Below are positions 8,877 through 18,587 of a DNA stretch of 64,000 nt, one piece after another (position 1 is the stretch's first letter; the number at the start of each line of letters is the position of its first letter). Origin of the DNA: Pasteurella skyensis. GTDB lineage: Bacteria > Pseudomonadota > Gammaproteobacteria > Enterobacterales > Pasteurellaceae. The translations under genes were made by a program, and so were the position numbers. The notes below the pieces were generated by a model, which did no database searches, was not told the DNA's origin, and saw nothing but the letters and a program-made list of their open reading frames with translations. The stretch spans positions 1,798,001 to 1,862,000 of the forward strand of contig NZ_CP016180.1 of the NCBI RefSeq assembly GCF_013377295.1, in the 5' to 3' direction.

Positions 8877-8892
8877 TGTGATCAATGTCACA
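8877..8892. promoter_or_regulatory. CRP-cAMP binding site upstream of the PTS operon
   Basis: TGTGATCAATGTCACA is an exact match to the TGTGA-N6-TCACA consensus. It lies 79 bases before the IIB start codon, consistent with CRP activation of the PTS genes when preferred sugars are scarce. Confidence 0.85.
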
Positions 8893-8954
8893 CTTTTTCT
8901 ACAAAAAAATACCATTATTTAATAAAAAATATGTTTCTTTTTGTTATTTTACTG

Positions 8955-9707
8955 TTATTTTTTGAAATTTTGGGTGTTTTTAATTTCAACCACTATTGCC
9001 TGATAAGGATTTTCTGTATCGATTTTCCAACGGATATTACACTCAGCCAGTAACATTCCATATACTCGATCAGTCAGTTTACCTTGTTGATAAGCAGGGC
9101 GTGGATCTTGTGCGATAACGTCTCGGATAAATGCAATCGGATCATCGATCTGATATTTTGCAAATTTTTGACAAGATGTGACCGCTTGTTTCGCCTCTTG
9201 CGTAAAGGTGACGGTTAATTTTGGGGTAGGTTTATGTTGTGCAAAACCAGATTTTGCATTGACTTCGCTATCAGCATAGGCGAGATAAGGTTTAATATCT
9301 AAAATTGGCGTACCGTCAACTAAATCCACACTGCCTAAATAGAGCAATACTTCTCCATTGTTATATTCGATTTTTTCTAATGCCACTTTTGATAAGCCAA
9401 TGGGATTAGGACGATGAGTAGAGCGACTTGCAAACACTCCTACACGTTGATTACCCCCTAAACGAGGAGGTCGCACTGTGGTTTGTACTTTACCTTGTGG
9501 AATATGATGAAATTGAAATAATAACCATAAATGGCTAAATTCACTTAGCCCTCGAACACTCTCTTCTGTATTGTAAGGAGGGAGTAAACGCAATATTCCC
9601 TTACCCTCAGCCACTAAATTTGGCTGACGTGGCACAGAAAATTTTTCACCGTAAGGCGTATGAATAATTCCCACTGGATAGCACGTAATTGGTTGAAGTT
9701 CCATCAT
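8955..9707 (-). CDS. trmO: tRNA (t6A37) N6-methyltransferase TrmO
   Basis: 250 residues. The motifs [30 protein letters not shown] and [18 protein letters not shown] define the TsaA/TrmO beta-barrel family. TrmO uses S-adenosylmethionine to methylate the threonylcarbamoyl adenosine at position 37 of tRNA-Thr; its substrate depends on TsaD, also in this window. The C-terminal half carries an uptake signal read as [12 protein letters not shown] (173-184). Two adjacent ATGs make the start uncertain by one codon. It diverges from menA across 75 bases. Confidence 0.92.
   Translation of the reverse strand: MMELQPITCYPVGIIHTPYGEKFSVPRQPNLVAEGKGILRLLPPYNTEESVRGLSEFSHLWLLFQFHHIPQGKVQTTVRPPRLGGNQRVGVFASRSTHRPNPIGLSKVALEKIEYNNGEVLLYLGSVDLVDGTPILDIKPYLAYADSEVNAKSGFAQHKPTPKLTVTFTQEAKQAVTSCQKFAKYQIDDPIAFIRDVIAQDPRPAYQQGKLTDRVYGMLLAECNIRWKIDTENPYQAIVVEIKNTQNFKK
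9156..9189. repeat. uptake signal sequence inside trmO
   Basis: TTTTGCAAATTTTTG followed by ACCGCTTGT at 9181-9189. It is translated in trmO as [12 protein letters not shown]. Confidence 0.8.
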
Positions 9708-9782
9708 ATCGTCAATTTCCTATCAAAAATTAAAAAATAATACGTCATTTTATAATAAAATAGCTTATCATAAGGATCTATA

Positions 9783-10706
9783 ATGATAAACGATACTACT
9801 ATGAATAAACCATCAACATTTTCAATTTGGATAACAACGGCACGTCCAAAAACCTTGCCTTTAGCTTTAGCCTCTATTTTAGTAGGAGCGGCATTAGCGT
9901 CATCGGTCGGTGCATTTAATGGTATTACAACATTTTTGGCTTTTTTAACCACCCTGTTATTGCAAATTCTCTCTAACTTTGCAAATGATTATGGTGATCA
10001 TATTCAAGGCTCTGACACCGCTGAGCGTATTGGCCCATTAAGAGCTATTCAACAAGGTGAAATTACAAAAGAACAACTGAAAAAAGCGATATATATTCTT
10101 ATCAGTTTAGTATTAATCAGTGGATTTACATTACTTATTTACGCCTATCAATCGTGGCAAGATCTGTTTGTTTTTTCTTTGCTCGGTTTTTTAGCGATTA
10201 TTAGTGCAATTACTTATACCGTCGGTAATAAACCTTATGGTTACTTAGGATTAGGTGATATGTCTGTATTACTGTTCTTTGGTTTCCTTGCCGTATTAGG
10301 CACCTTTTATTTACAAACCCATTATCTCTCCCTGACGTTATTACTCCCTGCATTTGGCTGTGGTTTACTTTCTGTCGCTGTACTCAATATTAATAATCTA
10401 CGAGATATTGAGCAAGATAGAAGCGCAGGTAAAAACACGGTGGTAGTGAGAATTGGAGCAGAAAATGGACGTATTTATCATTTTATTTTGCTTACTCTAG
10501 CGGTCACATCTTACTTACTTTTTGCAATTTTTACGCAGCACACTTGGCAAAGTTTCCTTTTTTTAGGAACAACGCCTTTATTGCTAAAACACGCCATAAC
10601 GGTTTATCAGTATAAAGAGCCAAAACAGCTTCGTCCACAACTCGGTAAAATGGCAGGATTAGCGCTAATAACGAATATCATATTTAGCTTAGGTATAAAC
10701 TTATAA
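9783..10706 (+). CDS. menA: 1,4-dihydroxy-2-naphthoate polyprenyltransferase
   Basis: 307 residues, UbiA superfamily with about eight membrane segments. FANDYGDHIQGSDTAERIGP holds the Asp-rich prenyl-diphosphate/Mg motif with the MenA-specific context, and NINNLRDIEQDRSAGKNTV is the second Asp motif. MenA joins the isoprenoid tail to dihydroxynaphthoate to make demethylmenaquinone for anaerobic respiration. The ATG at 9783 has AGGA six bases upstream; an internal ATG six codons later is possible. Confidence 0.93.
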   Translation: MINDTTMNKPSTFSIWITTARPKTLPLALASILVGAALASSVGAFNGITTFLAFLTTLLLQILSNFANDYGDHIQGSDTAERIGPLRAIQQGEITKEQLKKAIYILISLVLISGFTLLIYAYQSWQDLFVFSLLGFLAIISAITYTVGNKPYGYLGLGDMSVLLFFGFLAVLGTFYLQTHYLSLTLLLPAFGCGLLSVAVLNINNLRDIEQDRSAGKNTVVVRIGAENGRIYHFILLTLAVTSYLLFAIFTQHTWQSFLFLGTTPLLLKHAITVYQYKEPKQLRPQLGKMAGLALITNIIFSLGINL

Positions 10707-10818
10707 TATCAAAGAATAGTAACCAAATAATAAGACCTTAACCCTAGACAATGCTACTTTTTTATGCGAAAGTACGCAACTTTATTAATTTGAACATTTA
10801 TCTTATTTGGGGCTTTAT

Positions 10819-12102
10819 ATGAATAAAAACACCTTTGTCGTTGGCTTTATGCTGTTTGCTATTTTTTTCGGTGCAGGAAATTTAATTTTTCCACCTAAAT
10901 TAGGGTTTGATAGTGGTGTGGAGTTTTGGCCTGCAATTATTGGTTTTGTGGTTACTGGCGTTGGTTTACCTCTTTTAGGTATTATCGTTGCAACACAATA
11001 TGAAGGGGGATATAAAAAAGCATTAGAAAATATTCATCCTTGGATTTCGTTATTACTTTTAGGTGCTATCTATTTAACCATTGGACCATTCTTTGCCATT
11101 CCTCGTACTGCAGCAACATCATTTGATATGGCGGTCATTCCATTTATTGGTGAAACAGATCCTATTTCTCTATTTATCTTTACTGCTATTTATTTTGGCA
11201 TCACCCTATGGGTCAGTTTAAACCCAACTAAAATGGTTGATCGTATTGGTGCAATCCTTACCCCTATACTTTTAATTGCCATTATTGCATTAGTACTTCG
11301 AATGACGGGTATTTTAATCGGAAGTGAAAATATTCACACCACAACTACAATGAAAATGCCTTTAGTTGACGGCTTTTTAGAAGGTTATCAAACAATGGAT
11401 GCCCTTGCTTCATTCGCTTTCTCTGTAGTCGTGATGAATGCGATTCGTAGTAAAAATACAAAAGAGACCAGCTTGGCAAAACAAGCAATGATTGCCAGTG
11501 TTATCGCAGCCGTTGCACTTGGATTTATTTATATTTCCATTGGTTGGATTGGTAATAATATGCTTTTAACCCAACAAACATTGTCAGAAGTTGCTGAAAG
11601 AGGTCAAAACTTAGGTGTCTTTATCTTAAATGATGCTGCCACACAATCTTTTGGTGTATTAGGCAGAAGTGTACTGGGTTTAATTGTAACTTTAGCCTGT
11701 TTAACAACATCAATTGGCTTGGTAGTCGCAACCTCTTCTTACTTTAATAGCATCTTTTCAAAAATCTCTTATCGTAATTATACTATCTTATTTACGTTAA
11801 TTGGTTTTGGTTTAGCCAATCAAGGACTAAATGCCGTTATCAGTAAGTCGATTCCTGTATTATTAGTGCTTTATCCAATTTCTATGACAGCAATGTTACT
11901 ACTGCTGGTTAATTTAATGATGCCCTTATCAAAATTAGCCAAAGGTGTTCCAATTATATTAGTAACCATCGTGTCAATTCTGTCTGTAATGGGTTCAGAA
12001 ATTGTTGCGAGCCTGCCACTGAAAGCCTATTCAATGGAATGGCTTCCTGTTGCTATTATTGGTTGTGTGATTGGTTTTGCTATAAGTAAAATAAAAGCTT
12101 AG
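10819..12102 (+). CDS. brnQ: branched-chain amino acid:cation symporter
   Basis: About 427 residues with roughly 12 membrane segments. NTFVVGFMLFAIFFGAGNLIFPPKLG is the signature N-terminus of the LIVCS (BrnQ) family, which imports leucine, isoleucine and valine with Na+ or H+. The ATG at 10819 is preferred because GGGG precedes it; the TTG at 10807 would add four residues. A single-gene unit closed by a terminator at 12142-12173. Confidence 0.93.
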   Translation: MNKNTFVVGFMLFAIFFGAGNLIFPPKLGFDSGVEFWPAIIGFVVTGVGLPLLGIIVATQYEGGYKKALENIHPWISLLLLGAIYLTIGPFFAIPRTAATSFDMAVIPFIGETDPISLFIFTAIYFGITLWVSLNPTKMVDRIGAILTPILLIAIIALVLRMTGILIGSENIHTTTTMKMPLVDGFLEGYQTMDALASFAFSVVVMNAIRSKNTKETSLAKQAMIASVIAAVALGFIYISIGWIGNNMLLTQQTLSEVAERGQNLGVFILNDAATQSFGVLGRSVLGLIVTLACLTTSIGLVVATSSYFNSIFSKISYRNYTILFTLIGFGLANQGLNAVISKSIPVLLVLYPISMTAMLLLLVNLMMPLSKLAKGVPIILVTIVSILSVMGSEIVASLPLKAYSMEWLPVAIIGCVIGFAISKIKA

Positions 12103-12141
12103 GTAATTTCAACCTATCAAAACAAAAAAACTTAAGTAAAC

Positions 12142-12173
12142 AGGAGAAAATTTAGGAAACTAAATTTTCTCCT
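12142..12173 (+). terminator. intrinsic terminator after brnQ
   Basis: AGGAGAAAATTTA (12142-12154) pairs with TAAATTTTCTCCT (12161-12173) across a 6-base loop and is followed by TTCTTATTT. Confidence 0.75.
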
Positions 12174-12231
12174 TTCTTATTTCAACGGTTAAATTATAAT
12201 AAAATATCCCAGATATAGCAGTAAAATCATA

Positions 12232-13098
12232 ATGAACTATGCTCAATGGATGAAATACGCCACAATACAATTATCAAAAAATAAAGCAACAGATCCTTAC
12301 TTAAATCCTAAATCTGATGCAAACTTGTTATTACAAGTTGTAACAGGACGATCTAAATCAAGTCTGTTTGCTTTTACAGAAACAGAACTGTCAGAAACTG
12401 AATTACAACAACTGTCAGCACTACTCTCTCGCCGTTTAACAGGTGAGCCAATGGCATATATTATGGGAGAAAAAGAATTTTGGTCACTTCCTTTGAAAGT
12501 TGCCACTTCAACTTTAATTCCTCGTCCTGATACGGAAAGATTGGTTGAAATTGCACTTGAATTTGCGTTGAAGCGGTTAGATCAAAAGGAAAATTTGCAA
12601 ATTTTAGATTTAGGAACAGGAACGGGGGCTATTGCACTCGCTCTTGCTACTGAATTAGGAAAAAAAGTACAAATTATAGGTATTGATAAATCATTAAATG
12701 CAGTACAATTAGCAGAACAGAATCGTCAAAACTTGAAACTTAATCAAGTGAGATTTTTGCAAAGTGATTGGTATGAGGCTTTAGATATGCAAAGATTTGA
12801 CCTTATTGTGAGCAATCCGCCTTATATTGATAAACAAGATGTCAATTTGCAACAGGGAGACGTTCGTTTTGAACCACGTTCAGCCCTTATTGCTGAACAA
12901 CAAGGATTAAGTGATTTACAAAAAATCATTACTCACGCACCACTATATTTAAAACCTCAAGGAGCGTTATTCCTTGAACATGGGTGGCAACAAGCAAAAC
13001 AGGTACAACAATTATTTTCAACATCGTTATGGTATGCACCTCAAACAGAAAAAGATTATAATCATAACGATCGTGTTACTTGGGCAATTTTAAAGTAA
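12232..13098 (+). CDS. prmC: peptide chain release factor N5-glutamine methyltransferase
   Basis: 288 residues. The SAM motif ILDLGTGTGAIALALA and the catalytic SNPPYID identify PrmC/HemK, which methylates the GGQ glutamine of RF1 and RF2. PLKVATSTLIPRPDTE is also typical. Followed after six bases by sirB1 and then kdsA, the same order as the E. coli prfA-prmC-sirB1-kdsA region, though prfA is not immediately upstream here. A USS-like stretch is embedded in the coding DNA around 12570-12605. Confidence 0.95.
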   Translation: MNYAQWMKYATIQLSKNKATDPYLNPKSDANLLLQVVTGRSKSSLFAFTETELSETELQQLSALLSRRLTGEPMAYIMGEKEFWSLPLKVATSTLIPRPDTERLVEIALEFALKRLDQKENLQILDLGTGTGAIALALATELGKKVQIIGIDKSLNAVQLAEQNRQNLKLNQVRFLQSDWYEALDMQRFDLIVSNPPYIDKQDVNLQQGDVRFEPRSALIAEQQGLSDLQKIITHAPLYLKPQGALFLEHGWQQAKQVQQLFSTSLWYAPQTEKDYNHNDRVTWAILK

Positions 13099-13104
13099 GT
13101 AATT

Positions 13105-13932
13105 ATGGACAAACAAATAAAATTAAATAAACAACTTCAACAATTTTTATATAAAGAATTAATAAGAATTAGTTTGATGGTTGATGGAACAATAACAGAA
13201 CCTCAAATATTTGGGCAAATGTCAGCATTGGTCAAAAAAGCACGTTATCAAGTCAACGGTGAAACAACAGAGCTAAAAATCAACCAATTGCTAGACTTAG
13301 TTTACAACGAATGGGGATTTCATTGTCACCATCAAGAATATTTTCATACAGAAAACTTATTGATACATAAAGTGCTACGCCAAAGACGTGGTATGCCAGT
13401 GTCATTAGGTGCAGTGGTGCTATACCTTGCAGCCGCTATAAATTTACCTCTCTACCCCGTTAATTTTCCGACGCAATTAATTATTCGAGCAGATTATATT
13501 AATGATGCAAATCGTCAAACTACACGTTTTATCAATCCGTGGAGTGGACAGGATCTCTCTTTCCAACAACTTGAAAAATGGTTAGAAGGTGAAATTGGCT
13601 TTGAAGCGGAAATGTCAATGGAGTTTACCAAAATCGCCGATTGTGACGAGTTGTTAGAACGTTTAGAAACCGTTGCCAAAATGGCTTTAACTCGTGAAGG
13701 TAAATACGAAGAGGCACTAAGACTCATCGAATATCGCCTTTTTATTACCCCTAACGACCCCTATGAAATCCGAGATAGAGGAATGGTGTTAGCCAGTTTA
13801 GATTGCTATCAAGCAGCGGTAGATGATCTCAATTATTTTATCGAACAATGCCCAGATGACCCTTCTGCATTAATGTTAAAACTTGAGATGCCAACATTAT
13901 TAAAACAGACAGAAATACATAGGGTGCATTAA
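13105..13932 (+). CDS. sirB1: SirB1-family transglutaminase-like/TPR protein
   Basis: 275 residues. The first ~180 match the SirB1 domain (DLVYNEWGFHCHHQEYFHTEN, VLRQRRGMPVSLGAVVLYLA), a transglutaminase-like fold. The last ~80 form tetratricopeptide-type helices (GKYEEALRLIEYRLFITPND, DCYQAAVDDLNYFIEQCPDD). Function is unproven in spite of the name; its conserved place between prmC and kdsA suggests a housekeeping role. It lies six bases after prmC and 28 before kdsA, so one operon is likely. Confidence 0.88.
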   Translation: MDKQIKLNKQLQQFLYKELIRISLMVDGTITEPQIFGQMSALVKKARYQVNGETTELKINQLLDLVYNEWGFHCHHQEYFHTENLLIHKVLRQRRGMPVSLGAVVLYLAAAINLPLYPVNFPTQLIIRADYINDANRQTTRFINPWSGQDLSFQQLEKWLEGEIGFEAEMSMEFTKIADCDELLERLETVAKMALTREGKYEEALRLIEYRLFITPNDPYEIRDRGMVLASLDCYQAAVDDLNYFIEQCPDDPSALMLKLEMPTLLKQTEIHRVH

Positions 13933-13951
13933 CCTTAAAATACATTTATAA

Positions 13952-14815
<864 letters not shown>

Positions 14816-14819
14816 TATA

Positions 14820-14877
14820 ACAAGCGGTACGATAAGAGCAAAAATTTGCAAATTTTTAATCTAATGTGACCGCTTGT
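14820..14877. terminator. paired uptake signal sequences forming a terminator-like hairpin
   Basis: ACAAGCGGT (14820-14828) and ACCGCTTGT (14869-14877) are exact inverted copies flanking AAATTTGCAAATTT. The convergent placement between kdsA and thyA fits a bidirectional terminator built from two USS. Confidence 0.7.
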
Positions 14878-14897
14878 ATTTATTGACTTACAATAAA

Positions 14898-15749
14898 TTA
14901 AACTGAAAAAGGATATTTAATCGGTTCATAACTTTCATATCCTTCAACTTCAAAATCATCTAAAGTCACCCACGTTTCTAAATCTTCTAATGTTTTAATA
15001 TTAGGATTTATGTTTAATTTAGGTGCTTTTAATGGAGTACGTTTTAATTGAACATCTCGCATTAATTCAAGCTGATCTTCATAAATATGAGCATTTACAA
15101 TTTTGTGATAAGCCTGCCCAGCTTTATGTCCTGTGATTTGTGCCATCAAGGCAAGAAAAGTGTAGCATTGCACCATATTCCAGTTTAAACCTAGTGGTAC
15201 ATCTGCTGAGCGCTGAGTACTGTTTAAATATAATGTGCCATCAAGTAATGAAAAATGATGACTATGTAAGCAAGGACGTAAACAACCTAAATGAAATGCA
15301 CCAGGATGATAAAAAGTATAAATTTCGCCTCTATTATCAATACCTTGTTTCAAGTCATCAACAATTTGACGTAGCAAATCAACACTTCCACCATCTGGTT
15401 TAGGAAAGTTGCGACCAACAGCACCATAAACTAATCCCATATCATCTTCACCTTTACGATGCGGATTAGCAAGCCACTCCTCGTTTTGGTTAGCATTAGC
15501 ATCCCACGATTTTGAACCTATCTGACGAAAATCAGCCGCACTATCGTAGCCTCGAATATAACCAAGTAATTCAGCAATAGCTGCTTTCCAAAAACTTTTA
15601 CGCGTTGTCACTAATGGAAATTCTCCTTGAGCAACATCATAGGTTAAATCAGCGTTGATTACCGTTAAACAACGTTTTCCTGTTCTTTTATTTTCAACCC
15701 ATTTTCCTTGATCAACAATTCGTTGGCATAAGTCTAAATACTGTTTCAT
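14898..15749 (-). CDS. thyA: thymidylate synthase
   Basis: 283 residues. The catalytic Cys is C160 in LRPCLHSHH, followed by QRSADVPLG (about 179-187) and [16 protein letters not shown]. It makes dTMP from dUMP with methylene-tetrahydrofolate. The sequence belongs to the divergent ThyA form of Pasteurellaceae: the usual PPCH-FFQFYV block is replaced by [14 protein letters not shown]. Convergent with kdsA; in relatives thyA lies beside lgt, whereas here other genes separate them. Confidence 0.93.
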   Translation of the reverse strand: MKQYLDLCQRIVDQGKWVENKRTGKRCLTVINADLTYDVAQGEFPLVTTRKSFWKAAIAELLGYIRGYDSAADFRQIGSKSWDANANQNEEWLANPHRKGEDDMGLVYGAVGRNFPKPDGGSVDLLRQIVDDLKQGIDNRGEIYTFYHPGAFHLGCLRPCLHSHHFSLLDGTLYLNSTQRSADVPLGLNWNMVQCYTFLALMAQITGHKAGQAYHKIVNAHIYEDQLELMRDVQLKRTPLKAPKLNINPNIKTLEDLETWVTLDDFEVEGYESYEPIKYPFSV

Positions 15750-15816
15750 TTTATTATTTCCTTCACAACATTATTTAGATAGAATAGTAGCAGATTTTCA
15801 AGAAAAGAGAAAAATA

Positions 15817-16326
15817 ATGAAACAATTTATCCAACTATTCTTATCCTTTATTTTATTATTTACCATCACGGCGTGTAATAATTCGTCACCTTTTCAGCGC
15901 CTAAGTAAAAATAAATTGGATCAAAAATCATACGCTACAGGCTATGGTTCAGCCGCTCAAACTTATAAAGATAGAGTGAATGAAACCTATGATATTGACT
16001 CTTTTATTCGTGGTGTAGATCATCTATATAGCAATAAAATCACACAATCTATTCAACAAGTAAGAGAAAATACTTTAAATAAAATGTTAGATCATAATAT
16101 CTATGCTTATTATAGTGGAATACTTTTTGCAGCCTCATTAAAACAAAATTTTAACTACTTAAATGATCAGTGTTGGAATCTGATTGAACCTAAAAGTATC
16201 ACTCAGGGAATTTATGATGCAATGTACGATCTAAAAAACAATAAAGTAAAACACAACAACTATATTTCTCAAGGGTATGATGAGATTTTGCATTTATGTG
16301 TAAAAAAAGTCGAAGAGGCTAGATAA
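15817..16326 (+). CDS. putative lipoprotein of unknown function
   Basis: 169 residues with a lipoprotein signal (MKQFIQLFLSFILLFTITAC, lipobox TITAC at C20). After a short linker, KLDQKSYATGYGSAAQTYKD and DIDSFIRGVDHLYSNK loosely resemble the helical N-terminal dimerisation domain of FkpA-type isomerases, but no FKBP catalytic domain follows. Two further Cys (NDQCWN, HLCVK) could form a disulfide. It diverges from thyA across 67 bases. I do not recognise a specific family. Confidence 0.75.
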   Translation: MKQFIQLFLSFILLFTITACNNSSPFQRLSKNKLDQKSYATGYGSAAQTYKDRVNETYDIDSFIRGVDHLYSNKITQSIQQVRENTLNKMLDHNIYAYYSGILFAASLKQNFNYLNDQCWNLIEPKSITQGIYDAMYDLKNNKVKHNNYISQGYDEILHLCVKKVEEAR

Positions 16327-16394
16327 ATTAGTTTAAAATCTTACTTTACATCTGCCTGCCCCTAGGCTAAAATAACTCACCTTTTTTAGTCTAT

Positions 16395-16416
16395 TGTCGC
16401 CATTTAGTAAGCGACA
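16395..16416 (+). terminator. possible weak terminator before rpsU
   Basis: TGTCGC (16395-16400) pairs with GCGACA (16411-16416) and is followed by TTTTATTT. The stem is only six pairs, so it may be a terminator of the lipoprotein gene or part of the rpsU leader. Confidence 0.45.
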
Positions 16417-16453
16417 TTTTATTTAACATATTATTTTTCTGAGGTGATGGCTT

Positions 16454-16669
16454 ATGCCAGTAATTAAAGTTCGTGAAAATGAATCATTTGACGTTGCATT
16501 ACGTCGTTTTAAACGCTCTTGCGAAAAAGCAGGTATTTTAGCGGAAGCTCGTGCTCGTGAATTCTACGACAAACCAACAAGTATTCGTAAACGTGAAAAA
16601 GCATCTTTAGCTAAACGTCACGCTAAACGCAATGCGCGAGAAAATGCTCGTAACAATCGTTTATATTAA
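16454..16669 (+). CDS. rpsU: 30S ribosomal protein S21
   Basis: 71 residues, the full family length. [19 protein letters not shown] and the basic C-terminus [14 protein letters not shown] are nearly invariant in gamma-proteobacteria. S21 helps base-pair mRNA leaders with 16S rRNA during initiation. First gene of the macromolecular synthesis operon rpsU-dnaG-rpoD. Confidence 0.98.
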   Translation: MPVIKVRENESFDVALRRFKRSCEKAGILAEARAREFYDKPTSIRKREKASLAKRHAKRNARENARNNRLY

Positions 16670-16697
16670 TTAGATTCATTAATCAAACGAAGTTTTT

Positions 16698-16730
16698 AAA
16701 ACCGTGAATCCTTTTAAGGCTCACGGTTTT
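16698..16730 (+). terminator. attenuating terminator between rpsU and dnaG
   Basis: A perfect 10-base stem AAAACCGTGA (16698-16707) / TCACGGTTTT (16721-16730). An internal terminator at this spot is known in the E. coli operon, where it makes dnaG expression much lower than rpsU. The downstream U-tract is short here. Confidence 0.7.
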
Positions 16731-16773
16731 AGCGTTTCTAACTGCTATTCAAATTTTACCATAAGGAGAATCA

Positions 16774-18513
16774 ATGAAAGGTCTTATCCCTCGTTCATTT
16801 ATTGATGATCTGATTGCTCGCACAGATATTGTGCAGTTAATTGATTCTCGTGTAAAACTAAAAAAAGCAGGACGAAACTATCAAGCCTGTTGTCCTTTTC
16901 ATCATGAAAAAACACCTTCTTTTTCCGTCAGTCCATCCAAACAATTTTATCACTGCTTTGGTTGTGGCGTAAGTGGTAATGTCATCACTTTTTTGATGGA
17001 ATATGATAAATTGGAATTTGTGGAAGCTATCGAAGAACTTGCTCAATTATATGGTTTAGAAGTGCCAAGAGAAAACGCCACAGCTAGCCAGTTTCCTTCT
17101 ACCAATTATAAAACCAAGCGTGATCTCTATCAATTAATGGAAGAAATTGCAAAATTTTATCAAGATCTCACCGCTTCAAATCCTCATAGCCTCGCTTATC
17201 TTGAAAACAGAGGACTTTCTAAAACAGTGATTGAACAGTTTGAACTTGGATTTTCATTAAATGCGATGGACAGTGTACTGGGTAAATTTGGTCGCACCAA
17301 AGAAGATATCCAAAAACTACTTGATGCAGGAATGCTATCTCAAAGTGAACAAGGTCGAGTTTACGATCGTTTTCGTAATCGTATAATGTTTCCCATTAGA
17401 GATCGCAGAGGACGAGTTATTGCTTTTGGTGGACGTGTTTTAGGTGATGAAAAACCCAAATATTTGAACTCTCCAGAATCAACTATTTATCATAAAGGTA
17501 ATGAGCTTTATGGTTTATACCAAGCCTTACAAATCGATGAAAAACCACAATCTTTAGTTGTGGTTGAAGGCTATATGGACGTCGTAGCGTTAGCACAATT
17601 TGATGTCAGAAATACCGTTGCTTCACTTGGTACAGCGACAACAGGAGAGCAAATTCAGCTAATGTTCCGTCATACGGAGCAAGTGATTTGTTGCTATGAT
17701 GGTGATCGTGCAGGGAGAGATGCTGCATGGCGAGCATTAGAAAATGCTTTACCCTATTTAGAAGATGGACGTCAGTTAAAATTTATTTTCTTACCTGATG
17801 GTGAAGATCCAGATTCATTTGTCAGAAAACAAGGAAAAGAGGGCTTTGAACAATACATTGCTAATGCACAACCTTTGAGTGATTTTTTATTTAACTCACT
17901 GCTAATAAAAGTTGATCTTTCCACTAAAGAAGGAAAATCAAAATTAGCGTCCTTGGCGTTACCAATACTTAAGCAGATTCCTGGAGAAACATTACGTGTT
18001 TATTTACGTAATATATTAGGACAAAAATTAGGTATTTTAGATCCAACACAATTAGAATCTATGTTGCCTACAACACAGCAGCATATTTCAGCAAAAGAAT
18101 CTGCTATGAAAGTGGAACAAACACCAATGCGCTTGCTCGTTGCACTATTATTACAAAATACCCATTTAGTACAATTAGTGCCTGATTTACAACCACTTAG
18201 AATACTCAATATTGCAGGATTAGATCTCTTTGAAGAACTGGTTGAGTTGTGTAAAACACATCAAGGAATCAGTATGGGAGGCGTGTTGGAATATTACCGT
18301 GATAAAAAATCATTTCGAACCCTTGAAATTCTTGCAAATTGGAACCATCTAATAGCGTTGGAAAATGTAGAAAATGCTTTTTTAGAAACATTAGACTTTT
18401 TTTATAGTAAACTTGTTGAAAAACAAATAGAAATGCTGATCGCAAAAGATCGTACAACAGGATTAAATACGGCAGAAAAACAAGAACTGGCGTTATTAAT
18501 TAATCAACAATAA
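16774..18513 (+). CDS. dnaG: DNA primase
   Basis: 579 residues. The CHC2 zinc site (CCPFHHEKTPSF...HCFGC, about 40-64), the RNA polymerase domain with FPIRDRRGRVIAFGGRVL, and the TOPRIM motifs VVVEGYMDV and CYDGDRAGRDAA are all present. DnaG lays down RNA primers at the fork and binds DnaB helicase through its C-terminal domain (about 440-579), which is the most divergent part here. Middle gene of the rpsU-dnaG-rpoD operon. Confidence 0.97.
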   Translation: MKGLIPRSFIDDLIARTDIVQLIDSRVKLKKAGRNYQACCPFHHEKTPSFSVSPSKQFYHCFGCGVSGNVITFLMEYDKLEFVEAIEELAQLYGLEVPRENATASQFPSTNYKTKRDLYQLMEEIAKFYQDLTASNPHSLAYLENRGLSKTVIEQFELGFSLNAMDSVLGKFGRTKEDIQKLLDAGMLSQSEQGRVYDRFRNRIMFPIRDRRGRVIAFGGRVLGDEKPKYLNSPESTIYHKGNELYGLYQALQIDEKPQSLVVVEGYMDVVALAQFDVRNTVASLGTATTGEQIQLMFRHTEQVICCYDGDRAGRDAAWRALENALPYLEDGRQLKFIFLPDGEDPDSFVRKQGKEGFEQYIANAQPLSDFLFNSLLIKVDLSTKEGKSKLASLALPILKQIPGETLRVYLRNILGQKLGILDPTQLESMLPTTQQHISAKESAMKVEQTPMRLLVALLLQNTHLVQLVPDLQPLRILNIAGLDLFEELVELCKTHQGISMGGVLEYYRDKKSFRTLEILANWNHLIALENVENAFLETLDFFYSKLVEKQIEMLIAKDRTTGLNTAEKQELALLINQQ

Positions 18514-18587
18514 TTTAGAATTAACAATAGCTTTAAAAGTAGTGGTATAATAACCTACTCTTTTCTAGTGTAAATGTGGATATCAGA

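Noticed and set aside
9704-9952. 82-codon minus-strand ORF across the start of menA
   Set aside because: It is a shadow of the menA N-terminus and the menA-trmO promoter region, with no own family pattern.
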